64,000 nucleotides of DNA, taken from NCBI RefSeq assembly GCF_001015055.1, contig NZ_BBWZ01000012.1, positions 54,047 through 118,046 of the forward strand, given 5' to 3'. The translations under genes were made by a program, and so were the position numbers. Position 1 is the first letter of the stretch; each line of letters begins with the position of its first letter. Below, piece by piece: positions 43,640 through 52,755 of the stretch. The notes below the pieces were generated by a model. It saw only the letters and a list, made by a program, of their open reading frames with translations, was not told where the DNA came from and did not search any database. Origin of the DNA: Aneurinibacillus tyrosinisolvens. Its GTDB lineage: Bacteria > Bacillota > Bacilli > Aneurinibacillales > Aneurinibacillaceae.

Positions 43640-44854
43640 TTAATTACTAGAAAGGCTCTCTTTGAGTATCCTTTCTGCATAGGCAACTACATCCCCCGCC
43701 GAAACGCTCATATTTCCGCCGCCCTGGGCAACATTGGGGTTCCCTCCGCCTTTTCCGTCAATAAGCGGAAGTGTTTCCTTTAGCAGGTTGTTCATGGCAA
43801 TAGGAACCGCAGAACCGCGTGCAAAAACAAGCTGTGTCTTGTCCCCGTAACCAGCAAATAGGGCGACTGTATTTGGCTTTATCGACGTTACGTGATTTGC
43901 AAGCTTTTGTAAATCCTGCATGGTTCGGTCGGTAAAGGTTTTCGTTACCAGATGAATGCCGGCGTTCAGCGGCGCCGCTTCCACCAGTTCCCCCGCCTCG
44001 TATTCAAACAGCTTTCCCCTCGCTTCCAGCAGCGAACGTTCCAGCTCTTTGCGTTCAGTTAACAGGCGTGTAACATTGTCCGCCAGCTCCGCCTCTCCGC
44101 TCGTGAGCAGGCGGCTTGCATCGCGGAGAATCATTTGTTTTTTGTTCATTTCCCGTATGGTACGCGCTCCGCACACAAACTCGATACGGTTGTTATTTTT
44201 GTACCGTTCCCAGGTAAGGATTTTAATGGGGCCGACCTCCCCTGTCCGTGAGGGGTGCGTTCCGCCGCAGGGGCTGTAATCAAAATCCGCAATCATAACA
44301 ATCCGGACATTTTCGCTGACAGACGGCGGCTTGCGCAGAGGAAGCTGAGCCAGCTCCTGCGGTTCAACGAAGCGGGCAATGATGTCCCGATTTTCAAATA
44401 CGATAGAATTGGCGAGCTGTTCCACAGCTTCTGCCTGCTCCCGGCTCAGTTCCGGCAGTGCAATATCGACGGTCACCGTTTCCCGGCCCAGGTGAAAACC
44501 GACGGTGGCCGCATCGTACAATTGTTCAAAAGCTGCAGACAGAATGTGCTGTCCTGTGTGCTGCTGCATATGATCGAATCTGCGCTGCCAGTCTATTTTC
44601 CCTGCAATTTCACTTTTGTCTTCTGGGAGCGCCCCTCGGAGGCGATGGCGGATTTCTCCTTCTATTTCTTCTACATCTATCACGTCAATTCCACTAAGGG
44701 TTCCCAGATCGCATGGCTGCCCGCCCCCGGTCGGATAGAAGGCGGTTTGCGTAAGCACAACAAACGGAGTGCCATCCCTTTCTGTCCCCTGGCGAAGGAT
44801 GGATGCAGTAAACTCTTTCTTATACGGATCTTCATAATAAAGTTTATCTTTCAT
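43640..44854 (-). CDS. Alanyl-tRNA editing protein AlaX with DHHA1 domain
   Basis: A 404-residue free-standing editing enzyme of the AlaX-L type that hydrolyses mischarged Ser/Gly-tRNA-Ala. Zinc ligands are HTGQH (about residues 98-102) and CGGTH (about 197-201), in the order of the AlaRS editing domain. A coiled segment (LLTERKELERSLLEARGKLFEYEA) leads to a DHHA1-like C-terminal domain with GKGGGNPNVAQGGG. ATG 44854 follows AAAGGGG. It is monocistronic. Confidence 0.9.
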   Translation of the reverse strand: MKDKLYYEDPYKKEFTASILRQGTERDGTPFVVLTQTAFYPTGGGQPCDLGTLSGIDVIDVEEIEGEIRHRLRGALPEDKSEIAGKIDWQRRFDHMQQHTGQHILSAAFEQLYDAATVGFHLGRETVTVDIALPELSREQAEAVEQLANSIVFENRDIIARFVEPQELAQLPLRKPPSVSENVRIVMIADFDYSPCGGTHPSRTGEVGPIKILTWERYKNNNRIEFVCGARTIREMNKKQMILRDASRLLTSGEAELADNVTRLLTERKELERSLLEARGKLFEYEAGELVEAAPLNAGIHLVTKTFTDRTMQDLQKLANHVTSIKPNTVALFAGYGDKTQLVFARGSAVPIAMNNLLKETLPLIDGKGGGNPNVAQGGGNMSVSAGDVVAYAERILKESLSSN

Positions 44855-44991
44855 CGTTTTTCCCCTTTGCGTGTAAATTTTCTTCTCACGATTGTTTCAA
44901 TGTCAGCCGGAGGGGGAATAAATAAGCATACTCCCTTTTCAACACGACTAACCTAATAGCATTTAGTAATTCCCTTTTTACTCCCTACTTG

Positions 44992-45022
44992 CCTTCTGCT
45001 GCGTGCAGAAGGACTTTTTTTT
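44992..45022 (+). terminator. Orphan plus-strand terminator upstream of the mug gene
   Basis: A perfect 8-bp stem, CCTTCTGC with GCAGAAGG, and an eight-T tail. No gene precedes it on this strand; it lies in the gap between two divergent genes, 78 bases before the glycosylase start. It may end a short leader or small RNA begun near 44900. Confidence 0.7.
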
Positions 45023-45099
45023 GTTTTGTTCCTGTTTATTTGTCCCTTTACAGGTATATAAAAGGAATAGAATCATTCAATGGAGCGGAGGATGTCAGT

Positions 45100-45618
45100 A
45101 TGGACCCTATCCCGGATCATATTCAAGAAAACCTGGATCTTTTGTTTGTCGGCTACAATCCCAGCCTGCGTTCAAGTAAAGTCGGGCACCATTATGCAAA
45201 CCCGAATAACCGTTTCTGGACCATTCTCTACCGTTCAGGTTTAACTCCGCGAAAATACCAGTCAGAAGAAGGCGACCAATTACTTGAATACGGATACGGG
45301 TTTACGAATATTGTAGCCAGGCCGACCCGCACTGCCGCTGAAATTACGAAGGAAGAATATAGAGAAGGCAGAGAAATCCTTAGAAAAAAAATCGCCCGCT
45401 ATCTTCCCAAGGTTGTCTGCTTTGTCGGCAAAGACGTATATCAGGAATACAGCGGACGCCGAAAAGCAGACTGGGGCGTCCAGGCGGAATCGGTTGTGAA
45501 AAATGTCATCGAGTTTGTTGCCCCTTCCTCCAGCGGCCTCGTTCGCATGAAGCTGGAGGATGTGGTGGCTATATACCGGGAATTGAAGGAGTTGCTTGAT
45601 CAGGTCAAGGATGATTAA
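45100..45618 (+). CDS. mug: Mismatch-specific uracil/thymine-DNA glycosylase (MUG/TDG type)
   Basis: A 172-residue member of the uracil-DNA glycosylase superfamily. I choose ATG 45100, seven bases after GGAGG; the longer frame from 44989 runs through the terminator. Motif 1 appears as LLFVGYNPSLRSS, followed by HHYANPNNRFWTIL; the motif 2 region is PSSSGLVRM. The enzyme removes uracil or thymine opposite guanine. In motif 1 the usual INPG is YNPS, a variation also seen in related clades. Its stop overlaps by four bases the end of the convergent NRDE gene. Confidence 0.85.
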   Translation: MDPIPDHIQENLDLLFVGYNPSLRSSKVGHHYANPNNRFWTILYRSGLTPRKYQSEEGDQLLEYGYGFTNIVARPTRTAAEITKEEYREGREILRKKIARYLPKVVCFVGKDVYQEYSGRRKADWGVQAESVVKNVIEFVAPSSSGLVRMKLEDVVAIYRELKELLDQVKDD

Positions 45619-46388
45619 GCGTAAGTGGCATCAAATTCATATACAGACTGCTCCTGAACTAGCGAATCCGGCTGGTAAAACCGCTCCTCAAACAGGATGC
45701 GGTTTTTATTATTGAATAGGACGACCGTCGATGAGCGGGTGCCATACCCACCGCTTCTAATAAACAGCGGAGACAGCATTCTTTCCCACTCGATTCCAAC
45801 CCCTGTATTCGGCAGATCCGTATCAGGCGCCCTCTTCTCATCGGAAAGAATGTCAAATAGCGGCTTTGTATCCAGCCTTCCTTTTTCCTTAAGCAAATGC
45901 GCCAGCCTCTCTTTGCCAATCGAGACCTTTGGCCATGAAGTATCGAGTACATGATTGCTCAGCCCATGTATACCCGGCTCAATTTCACTCACAATGTTTT
46001 CCAGAGTAGAGTAATAGAACAGGGATGTTGTGTCGCCGACGAGCAGGTTAAACCTATTGTAATCCCTGTGGTGCTCTTTCACTTTACATAAGTATTGCTC
46101 CGGAGCAATATCTGAAGAAAGATAGTCACTTACCAATTCCCCGCGAGATTTCACATCATCACGTACATCCAGCGGATCCCGGTAATTCGTAATGGCCGCA
46201 AAACGGCCGGTTTTTGTAACCCCCATCCACGTCCCCATCTTCTCCAGATCCCTTCCGGCAAGAATGAAAGGATAATCCTCCCAGAATGCGGCGGGCGCAG
46301 TCGGGCGGTTGTAGAACTCGTCCCGGTTGGCCGCGACAATGAGCGGGTAGTCCGGGTGGGCCTTATAGGCGAAAAGAATCAAACACAA
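45615..46388 (-). CDS. NRDE/TANGO2 family protein
   Basis: A 257-residue protein. The start is TTG 46388 directly after GGAGGA, giving MCLILFAYKAHPDYPLIVAANRDEF in two segments; the Cys at position 2 and the NRDE motif (about residues 22-25) define the family and suggest an N-terminal-nucleophile fold. TANGO2-type proteins are linked to heme and lipid metabolism in other organisms, but no activity is known in bacteria. The longer frame to 46523 overlaps the next gene. It follows the nuclease gene on the same strand by 17 bases, probably one operon. Confidence 0.88.
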   Translation of the reverse strand: MCLILFAYKAHPDYPLIVAANRDEFYNRPTAPAAFWEDYPFILAGRDLEKMGTWMGVTKTGRFAAITNYRDPLDVRDDVKSRGELVSDYLSSDIAPEQYLCKVKEHHRDYNRFNLLVGDTTSLFYYSTLENIVSEIEPGIHGLSNHVLDTSWPKVSIGKERLAHLLKEKGRLDTKPLFDILSDEKRAPDTDLPNTGVGIEWERMLSPLFIRSGGYGTRSSTVVLFNNKNRILFEERFYQPDSLVQEQSVYEFDATYA

Positions 46389-46404
46389 AAGAACTCCTCC
46401 TTCG

Positions 46405-47346
46405 TTACACCTCTTCAAGCTGTTTTTCCGGGCACAGCTGCTGGAAGCTGCACCAGCGGCATACCGTACGATCTGCTGCTGGCAGGAACTTCTCCACAGG
46501 GAGCGGCCGGTTATAATAATCATCGGCCAGGTACGTCTTCATACTGTCCAGGCTGTATGCAATTTTCCTTTTTAAGTGAATGAGTTCCTCTTCCGGCAGC
46601 ACGACCCGCTCACAGCGGCCGGCCAGCAAATATTCGGTTCTCACCTCAATGTGGTCGAGCGGCACCCCGTAGCATTCATGTACGTAGAGGGCATATAATG
46701 CCATCTGTTCTTTGTTTTTTTCATCTTTGCGCCCCGTTTTCCAGTCGACAATGACCCACATTCCGTCATCGCGGCGGTATAAGGCATCGAGTTTTACATA
46801 CAGCTTGTCTTCGTGCAACGTAAAATAACTGAGCTTCTCCACTTCAAGCAGCTTTGCCTCCGGTTCATTGCAAAGCTCTTTCCAGCTTTCACTTTGCAGA
46901 AGGTTTTCCGCACACGCGGCAATGCGCTCGCTTATTGTGGCGGTTCGCGTGGGGGGAAGCCCGCCCTCGTAGTATATCTCATGCAGCATCCCGGATTGTC
47001 TGGGGCGTACCCACCATTCATCCAGATTTTTGGAGCTTTTATATGTATCATTCATCATCCTGCGCAAGTAGGCGGCAATGGACCCTGGTTCAGGATAAGA
47101 ACCTTGCTGTTCTCGCAGCTGAAGCAAATCCTGTGCGGCCTGGTGAACCGCTTCGCCGAATGCGAGGTAAAGATTTTTAAGCTGCTTAAGCCGGTAGGCG
47201 GTCTTCGCCTCTTCATTTGAAGTCAGAAGCCAACCGCCGTGAGAAGCATAATAGTGAAAATAATATTGGCGTTTGCACGCATGAAACATCTGGTCACGTG
47301 ACAGAGACCAGGACCATTCAGGATAAGGCGGTGCCAGGTAGGTCAT
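46405..47346 (-). CDS. PD-(D/E)XK nuclease with Cys cluster
   Basis: A 313-residue RecB-family nuclease. The core is LYLAFGEAVHQAAQDLL (motif with His), YVKLDALYR, VIVDWKTGRKDEKNKEQMALYALYV (the D-x-K and QxxxY motifs). Cysteines at residue 24 (FHACKRQYYFHY) and in the C-terminal CRWCSFQQLC form an AddB/Cas4-like iron-sulfur cluster pattern. It probably acts on DNA ends in repair. ATG 47346 follows AAAGGGGAAGG. It is distant from the CRISPR cas4, and composition gives no hint of a phage origin. Confidence 0.85.
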   Translation of the reverse strand: MTYLAPPYPEWSWSLSRDQMFHACKRQYYFHYYASHGGWLLTSNEEAKTAYRLKQLKNLYLAFGEAVHQAAQDLLQLREQQGSYPEPGSIAAYLRRMMNDTYKSSKNLDEWWVRPRQSGMLHEIYYEGGLPPTRTATISERIAACAENLLQSESWKELCNEPEAKLLEVEKLSYFTLHEDKLYVKLDALYRRDDGMWVIVDWKTGRKDEKNKEQMALYALYVHECYGVPLDHIEVRTEYLLAGRCERVVLPEEELIHLKRKIAYSLDSMKTYLADDYYNRPLPVEKFLPAADRTVCRWCSFQQLCPEKQLEEV

Positions 47347-47468
47347 ATGCCTTCCCCTTTCGCTAGATAAGGTTTATGTATTATTTCTACTTTTTTCTAT
47401 GTATTTCCTTTATAGCAGGAAGGAAAACGTTCTTTTGTCTCAGTTTTTCTTTAAGGCTGCAGTTTCTC

Positions 47469-47521
47469 TTGATTACCGACGTTGTGTCGGTTATGATAAG
47501 TATAAACCGACGCATTGTCGG
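47469..47521 (+). promoter_or_regulatory. Promoter with two TetR-type operators
   Basis: TTGATT (47469-47474) and TATGAT (47492-47497) are 17 bases apart. The spacer contains the palindrome CCGACGTTGTGTCGG (47476-47490), and a second copy, CCGACGCATTGTCGG, lies at 47507-47521, 31 bases downstream. CCGAC-N5-GTCGG is thus the likely binding site of the TetR regulator encoded at 48344, which would repress its own operon. Confidence 0.8.
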
Positions 47522-47546
47522 AAACATATTAAAGAGGGGAATCTTT

Positions 47547-48338
47547 ATGCCGACTGCACTCCTTAATGGTACTGAAATCTTCTATTTGGACGAAGGGAAA
47601 GGAAATCCGATCGTGTTTATACACGGTTTAGGGGCTACCCACGAAATGTTTGAACCGCAGGTTGAAACCTTTTCGAAATCACACCGTGTCATTTGCCCTG
47701 ATATACGCGGAAACGGCCAATCGGGCAAGCTGACGGGACCGATTCGTACTGTATTGGACCGGCAATGCGACGATATCGCCCTGCTGCTCGATAAGCTCGG
47801 AATTGAAAAAGCTGTATTTGCGGGTACGTCGTATGGTGGTGTTTTTTGCTTTCATTTCGTTCTACGCTATCCGGAACGTGTAAAAGCCCTGGTTATCACA
47901 GATTCCTTTGGGGATACTCAGATTGTCGGGATTACGGAAGCGCTGCTTATGCTTTCCCAATACGGAGCTTTATGGTCGATATATCTTCCTAGAAGTTGGC
48001 TCATCCCGGCCGTTAAACACCAGTACCGGCATTGGCCGCTGGCACAGAAACACCTGGTGCGGATTGTTTCACATATGCGAAACCATGAGCATGTTTTACA
48101 GCGCCTTGCCATTAATGCCGCCAATCATACCCGTAACCTGGGGCAAGTACATTGTCCTGCATTGGGCCTTGTTGGTAACTTCACAAAGGTAGGCGTGCGC
48201 TACATGCAGAGGGCAATGGATGCCATTCCGAATTCTAAATTGGAAATCGTTCCAAACTCGTTTGACCCCACAAATCTGTGCCAGCGGGAAATTTATGATC
48301 GGCTGGTGGCGGACTTTCTCAAAGAAATTGGATGGTGA
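47547..48338 (+). CDS. Alpha/beta hydrolase, catalytic His position altered
   Basis: A 263-residue alpha/beta hydrolase starting at ATG 47547 after GAGGGG. The oxyanion segment is FIHGLGATHEMF, the DIRGNGQSGKL turn follows, and the nucleophile elbow is FAGTSYGGVF (Ser about residue 95). At the place where the catalytic His is expected near the C-terminus, the sequence reads VPNSFDPTNLCQREIYD, where relatives have a Gly-His pair before xxxLxxPE. The charge relay therefore appears incomplete, so substrate binding or a changed chemistry is possible. It is cotranscribed with the TetR gene five bases downstream. Confidence 0.85.
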   Translation: MPTALLNGTEIFYLDEGKGNPIVFIHGLGATHEMFEPQVETFSKSHRVICPDIRGNGQSGKLTGPIRTVLDRQCDDIALLLDKLGIEKAVFAGTSYGGVFCFHFVLRYPERVKALVITDSFGDTQIVGITEALLMLSQYGALWSIYLPRSWLIPAVKHQYRHWPLAQKHLVRIVSHMRNHEHVLQRLAINAANHTRNLGQVHCPALGLVGNFTKVGVRYMQRAMDAIPNSKLEIVPNSFDPTNLCQREIYDRLVADFLKEIGW

Positions 48339-48343
48339 AATGA

Positions 48344-48925
48344 ATGGCGCGAAATCGTAAAACGGCGGCTGAACGAAAACAGGAAATCGTAACGAACGCT
48401 CTCGCATTGTTTAAGCAGGATGGATATCGGAATGTGACAATGGACCATATCGCACAAAAATGCGGGATAGCGCGAACTACTCTATACGAATACTTCTCTA
48501 ATAAAGAAGGGATTTTACTGACGCTCGCAGAGCAAATCGCGGATGAAGCCCGCGCCGTTCAGCCCTCCGGCAGGACAGCCTGCCAGCGATTTGAAAATCT
48601 CGCAGCCGATTACCTGGAAAGGATTCAACATCATTCTTCCTTGTATCGAATCCTTTTCCAGGAGGCTCCTGTGTTCTCCGGGGAAGTGTCGAAGAGACTA
48701 CTCGAATGGAGGGAGAAATTTTTCCACCAGGTTCTCGTCATTGCGGAGGAAGGCATAGCTTCCGGTGAACTTCGACCCGGGATTCGGCCTATGGACGCCG
48801 GCTTTCTCTTTCAAGCCATCGTTGGGCAAAGAGCGGGTGAGCTGTTGATGAAGGACGAGTACGTTGACCCGGGTAAAGAAGCCAGGTACCTCGTTTCCCT
48901 CCTATGGCATGGGGTTGGTACGTAA
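48344..48925 (+). CDS. TetR-family regulator
   Basis: A 193-residue repressor. The N-terminal helix-turn-helix is clear: AERKQEIVTNALALFKQDGY, then VTMDHIAQKCGIARTTLYEYFSNKEGIL. The C-terminal ligand domain (about 60-190) is typical in length. It lies five bases behind the hydrolase gene and is almost certainly its regulator via the two CCGAC-N5-GTCGG sites. The ligand is unknown, perhaps a substrate of the hydrolase or an acyl compound. Confidence 0.9.
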   Translation: MARNRKTAAERKQEIVTNALALFKQDGYRNVTMDHIAQKCGIARTTLYEYFSNKEGILLTLAEQIADEARAVQPSGRTACQRFENLAADYLERIQHHSSLYRILFQEAPVFSGEVSKRLLEWREKFFHQVLVIAEEGIASGELRPGIRPMDAGFLFQAIVGQRAGELLMKDEYVDPGKEARYLVSLLWHGVGT

Positions 48926-49026
48926 TGCCGCCGGGATTTTTCGTCATACTTTATCCTTTCCCTTGCCTTTAGGTATAATAATGAAGAAGAAGAATCTACC
49001 CATTATGTTTAGTAAGGAGGATTTCG

Positions 49027-49980
49027 TTGATCCGGACGCTGGCCGTAACAAATGAATCAGAACTTATACATAATTTATCCCTTGAACAGCTTGCTTTGCC
49101 GAATATTGCCTGGTATTGGGTCGATTTTAGTGCCCCTGATATTGATGAAGTTACACTGCTTGAAACACACTTCCATTTCCATCCGCTGGCGATTGAAGAT
49201 TGCCTGCATTTTCTACAGCGGCCGAAATTGGATTATTACGACGGATACAGCTTCTTTGTCCTGCACGCACTGAACCAGGAAACACTTATTCCTGACGAAG
49301 TAGACCTCTTTGTCGGAAGCAATTATATCGTTTCTTTTCACCAAACCGAGCCGAAGGAAATGGAAGAAGCATGGGGGAAAGTGTGTGAGAAAGGAAAGGC
49401 CTGGAAGAATGGGCCTGTCTATATCGCTTACCTGATTATGGATAAGCTCGTCGATAACTATTTTCCGGCTGCCTATAAGATGGAGGACGATCTGGAAGAT
49501 TTGGACGAGAATACAAAAGGTCTTCCCGGGCGTGTTCTCATGGACCAAATGTTTGAGCTGCGGGCTGACCTGCTTAAGCTTCGGCGCACGATCGTCTCAA
49601 TGAGGGATTTATTTTACAGGGTATTAAATTCGGAACGATTGGAAGGGTTTAAAGAACACCGGATTTATTTTGCGGATATTTATGACCACCTGCTTCGGCT
49701 CTCGGAAATCGTAGACTCAAGCCGTGAAATGACTGCGGATATGAGGGATAACTATATTTCTCTAAACTCCAATCGTATGAATTCAATCATGATGACACTC
49801 ACCATTATTTCTTCCATCTTCATCCCGCTTACGTTTATTGCAGGCATTTATGGGATGAATTTCGAATACATGCCGGAACTAAAGTGGCGTTACGGTTATT
49901 ACGATGTGCTGGGCGGCATGTTTGTCATTGGCTTTGGGATGTTTCTCTGGTTCCGGAGAAAAGGCTGGTTTAACTCTTAA
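49027..49980 (+). CDS. corA: CorA-type magnesium transporter
   Basis: A 317-residue CorA channel. It starts at TTG 49027, six bases after AAGGAGG. The long cytoplasmic domain contains the typical PLAIEDCLHFLQRPKLDYYDGY, the stalk helix runs to about residue 250, and two C-terminal membrane helices flank the selectivity motif YGMNFEYMPEL. The C-terminus ends RRKGW. It takes up Mg2+ (or Co2+/Ni2+) driven by membrane potential. No M-box riboswitch is evident in the 100-bp upstream gap. Confidence 0.93.
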   Translation: MIRTLAVTNESELIHNLSLEQLALPNIAWYWVDFSAPDIDEVTLLETHFHFHPLAIEDCLHFLQRPKLDYYDGYSFFVLHALNQETLIPDEVDLFVGSNYIVSFHQTEPKEMEEAWGKVCEKGKAWKNGPVYIAYLIMDKLVDNYFPAAYKMEDDLEDLDENTKGLPGRVLMDQMFELRADLLKLRRTIVSMRDLFYRVLNSERLEGFKEHRIYFADIYDHLLRLSEIVDSSREMTADMRDNYISLNSNRMNSIMMTLTIISSIFIPLTFIAGIYGMNFEYMPELKWRYGYYDVLGGMFVIGFGMFLWFRRKGWFNS

Positions 49981-50035
49981 AGCGTGTTAGCGGTAGACTA
50001 CCTTACAACTTATATGACAAGAGGAGGAAACACTT

Positions 50036-50825
50036 ATGAATCTGGGTTTGGAAAATAAGGTCGTTGTTGTTACAGGAGCAAGCGCAGGAATTGGTCTGGC
50101 GATTACTCGCAGCTTTTTAGAAGAAGGCGCCAGAGTCGTGGGCGGCAGCCGCACGACGGATACACTGCGTGAACTTGGATACGATAAACAGCTCGTGCCG
50201 GTAGCTGTCGATTTGAGCCAGCCGAAAGGTCCGGATACTCTCATTCAAAAGGCTGTCGATGCGTTCGGTAAAATTGACGTACTGGTCAATAACGTAGGCA
50301 TTGCACCGGCGAGAGAAGGTTTTTTGCAAACGGGCGACGAGGATTGGACGCAAATGTTTGAAACGAACTTGATGAGTATGGTTCGCGCCAGCCGCGCTGC
50401 ACTCCCCTATATGATTAAGCAGCAGAATGGCTCCATTATCAACATTGCGTCGGAAAGCGGAAGGCAGCCGGATACGATTTTGATTGATTACAGTGCGCTA
50501 AAAGCGGCGATGCTCAGCGTATCCAAAGCGCTGTCAAATGAATTCGGCCCGCAGCATCCGAGTCAATGCCGTATCGCCGGGACCGACACGAACCCCGCTC
50601 TGGGATAATCCAGGTGGATTTGCGGACAGTCTGGCCGAGCAATTCGGCATGGAGAAGGAGCAGGCGATCGAGCATTTCGCGAAAGAGGTGCGGCAGCTGC
50701 CGCTCGGCAGGATTGGCCGCCCGGAAGAAGTAGCATCGGTTGTCCTCTTCCTGGCATCGGATCAGGCGGCTTTCGTAACGGGTGCCGAGTATACGGTGAA
50801 CGGCGGCTCTCTCCGGGCTTTTTAA
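50036..50825 (+). pseudogene. Short-chain dehydrogenase, one-base frameshift
   Basis: Two frames (50036-50608 and from about 50545 to 50825) make one SDR of about 262 residues. TGASAGIGLAI (nucleotide binding), NNVGIAP, the catalytic Ser in NIASESG and Tyr-x-x-x-Lys in YSALKAAM are in the first; RVNAVSPGPTRTPLW and the final VTGAEYTVNGGS are in the second. The break is near 50552-50562 at NEFGP, with one base too many. GAGGAGG precedes the ATG. If real, the C-terminal substrate and cofactor contacts are lost; an assembly error is as likely. Confidence 0.85.
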
Positions 50826-50971
50826 GATTTGAGAAACTCTTATGTTGGAGAAGATTCGGTATCAGTCTTCTCCTCTCCTAAAATTTGATGTTCCGCCCGA
50901 TTCGATTTTTCTTGGCGAATTGGAATAATGAGGGGAATCGGCAGCAAACTAAGGAAAAAGGAGGGTATGTA

Positions 50972-51526
50972 ATGACCAGTATAGTCGAGGCCGTAACAAC
51001 CGTTGTTAATTCTTTGATAGATGAAGAACCAAAGCCGCCTCTTCATGTGGGAGAAGTGATGAATTGCTGGATACTGCTGGCGATTTTCCAGGAGGCCCAC
51101 ACGATGTATATATCCGGTTTAAATACGACAACAGACAGCGAGCTGCGGCACGCGCTCGAAAAAGCAGAAATAGGTTCCAGGCAAGACACTGATAGGTTAA
51201 AGAAATTTATGACAGAGGAAGGCGTTCCTCTTCCGCCCGCACCGGAGGATAAGCCGAAATCGAACCCGGATGCTGTTCCGCTTGGCGTGAAGCTGACCAA
51301 TGACGAGCTTGCTAACGCGGTTTCAGCCAAAATTGCTTCCGTAATAACAATTTGCGGTTCAGCCATGGCTCAGTCTGTTCGAAATGATATAGGTATCCTC
51401 TTTTTTCAATTCCAGGTTCACTTAATGAAGTATGGAGCCGTATTTAAGTCTCTTATGAGAGAAAGAGGCTGGCTGAAAGTTCCCCCCTACTACTATCCGC
51501 CTGGCCGCCCCCGCGAGAATGAGTAG
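50972..51526 (+). CDS. DUF3231 protein
   Basis: A 184-residue protein begun at ATG 50972 behind GGAGGG. It has DUF3231 features: helices of a ferritin-like bundle, a metal-like HVGEVMNCWILLAIFQEAH segment and the C-terminal signature LMRERGWLKVPPYYYPPG. Family members in Bacillus are related to spore-coat CotF-type proteins; the function is uncertain. It stands between the SDR gene and the DUF309 gene on the same strand. Confidence 0.85.
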   Translation: MTSIVEAVTTVVNSLIDEEPKPPLHVGEVMNCWILLAIFQEAHTMYISGLNTTTDSELRHALEKAEIGSRQDTDRLKKFMTEEGVPLPPAPEDKPKSNPDAVPLGVKLTNDELANAVSAKIASVITICGSAMAQSVRNDIGILFFQFQVHLMKYGAVFKSLMRERGWLKVPPYYYPPGRPRENE

Positions 51527-51607
51527 ATAGATTTTCTGCTCTCCCTACTCTGCTGTCTGCCAAATCCGTGCTATACTTGCTGAAAAGTATAAAGTGAGGA
51601 ATCGCGG

Positions 51608-52114
51608 ATGTACCCACAGGCACTTATTGACTATCTCGTATATTTTCATGCAGACAGGGATTACTTCGAATGCCATGAAGTGCTGGAAGAATATTGGAAA
51701 AGCCTTCCTCCTTCCGAACGAAGCAGGTTATGGGTCGGCCTGATTCAAATCGCGGTTGGTTTGTATCACCAGCGGAGAGGAAATTTTGCGGGTGCTGCCA
51801 AGATGCTTGGTGGAGCGCTGCAGCGTTTAACTTCTGAGGAATTAAATGGAGTTGGCTTAGATGGACCCCGGCTGCTTAAAGAGATAGAAGCAAGAAAAGA
51901 GGAAGTCCAAAAGCAGGCTCCGTACACAGATCTATCGCTGCCGATAAGCAGTGCTGCCTTGCTGCAGGCATGCGAGGAAGTATGCGAAAGGCGCGGCGTA
52001 TCCTGGATGTCAGCAACGGATCCCCAGGATGAGTACCTTATTCACAAGCATAAGCTGCGGGACCGGACGGATGTAATCGCAGAAAGAGAAAAAGCAATAC
52101 AGGAGCGAAAATAA
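51608..52114 (+). CDS. DUF309 protein
   Basis: A 168-residue helical protein of DUF309. The diagnostic pattern is YFECHEVLEEYWKS (about residues 19-32), followed by WVGLIQIAVGLYHQRRGN and a GGALQRL helix. The YFECHEVLE stretch with its Glu-Cys-His suggests a metal site, but no activity is known. ATG 51608 follows GAGGA. A terminator follows at 52141-52178. Confidence 0.88.
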   Translation: MYPQALIDYLVYFHADRDYFECHEVLEEYWKSLPPSERSRLWVGLIQIAVGLYHQRRGNFAGAAKMLGGALQRLTSEELNGVGLDGPRLLKEIEARKEEVQKQAPYTDLSLPISSAALLQACEEVCERRGVSWMSATDPQDEYLIHKHKLRDRTDVIAEREKAIQERK

Positions 52115-52140
52115 AGCGGACTATCGCTCCTTTTAACGCC

Positions 52141-52178
52141 AAAACCACCGTTTCCTATTGTAGAGACGATGGTTTTTC
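52141..52178. terminator. Terminator between DUF309 and lipoprotein genes
   Basis: AAAACCACCGTTTC and its near-complement ending GGTTTTT form a stem with one or two mismatches between the convergent genes. Confidence 0.7.
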
Positions 52179-52206
52179 TGTCCATACCCTAAAAAAGACG
52201 CAGCCT

Positions 52207-52659
52207 TTATTCTACTAATGAAACCCTACAAATAAGAGCCCACTTTGCTTTTTTTGACGCTTCATCAATGGAACCGCTTGCCGAAATGCTATTTTCGTCT
52301 GTCGCCTGCATTCCCCATATAGCGATTTCGCGAGAATCCGGAACCTGGAGGTCGTCGTTCAACTGAAGCGTGACCGATGAATTCATCTTTGGATTTTTCT
52401 CAATCTCAAATTCGCTGCTTGGTTTATTTCCTTTGTATTTCAGTTTAACAGCACCGGACATAGAACCAAGAAAGGCTCTAAACTTTGCGGCATCGCCATC
52501 AAACAAATTTACCGGTGATACAGTAAGATATCCGGTTTGTCCGGGGCGTGATGACTCCGGCGCGGAGCCATAGGTGGCCTGTTTGGATTTCGATTCCATA
52601 CACCCGGATAACAAAAAGAAGATAATAAAAAATAAGGTGATAAAGGCGGGTTTTTTCAT
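52207..52659 (-). CDS. Lipoprotein of unknown function
   Basis: A 150-residue lipoprotein started at ATG 52659, with GGAAGGGG upstream. The signal is MKKPAFITLFFIIFFLLSGC, with lipobox LSGC at residues 17-20. The mature region has a short Ser/Lys/Pro linker and a beta-rich domain (VTLQLNDDLQVPDSREIAIWG). The tail WALICRVSLVE contains a second Cys. I recognise no family. It is transcribed alone. Confidence 0.78.
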   Translation of the reverse strand: MKKPAFITLFFIIFFLLSGCMESKSKQATYGSAPESSRPGQTGYLTVSPVNLFDGDAAKFRAFLGSMSGAVKLKYKGNKPSSEFEIEKNPKMNSSVTLQLNDDLQVPDSREIAIWGMQATDENSISASGSIDEASKKAKWALICRVSLVE

Positions 52660-52719
52660 TGCTGGGCGCCCCTTCCATAAATTTAACCATAGTATACCAT
52701 CAAAATTAGACATATAAAT

Positions 52720-52745
52720 AGGCTGCCCCGGAATAAAGGCAGCCT
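52720..52745 (-). terminator. Terminator of the EamA gene
   Basis: An eight-bp stem, AGGCTGCC with GGCAGCCT, located 11 bases after the stop at 52756; the minus-strand tail is TATTTATATG. Confidence 0.65.
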
Positions 52746-52755
52746 AGTCTTTTGT

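Noticed and set aside
44255..44956. 233-codon plus-strand frame opposite alaX
   Set aside because: The minus strand encodes AlaX with all zinc ligands; the plus frame has no ribosome site and no family features.
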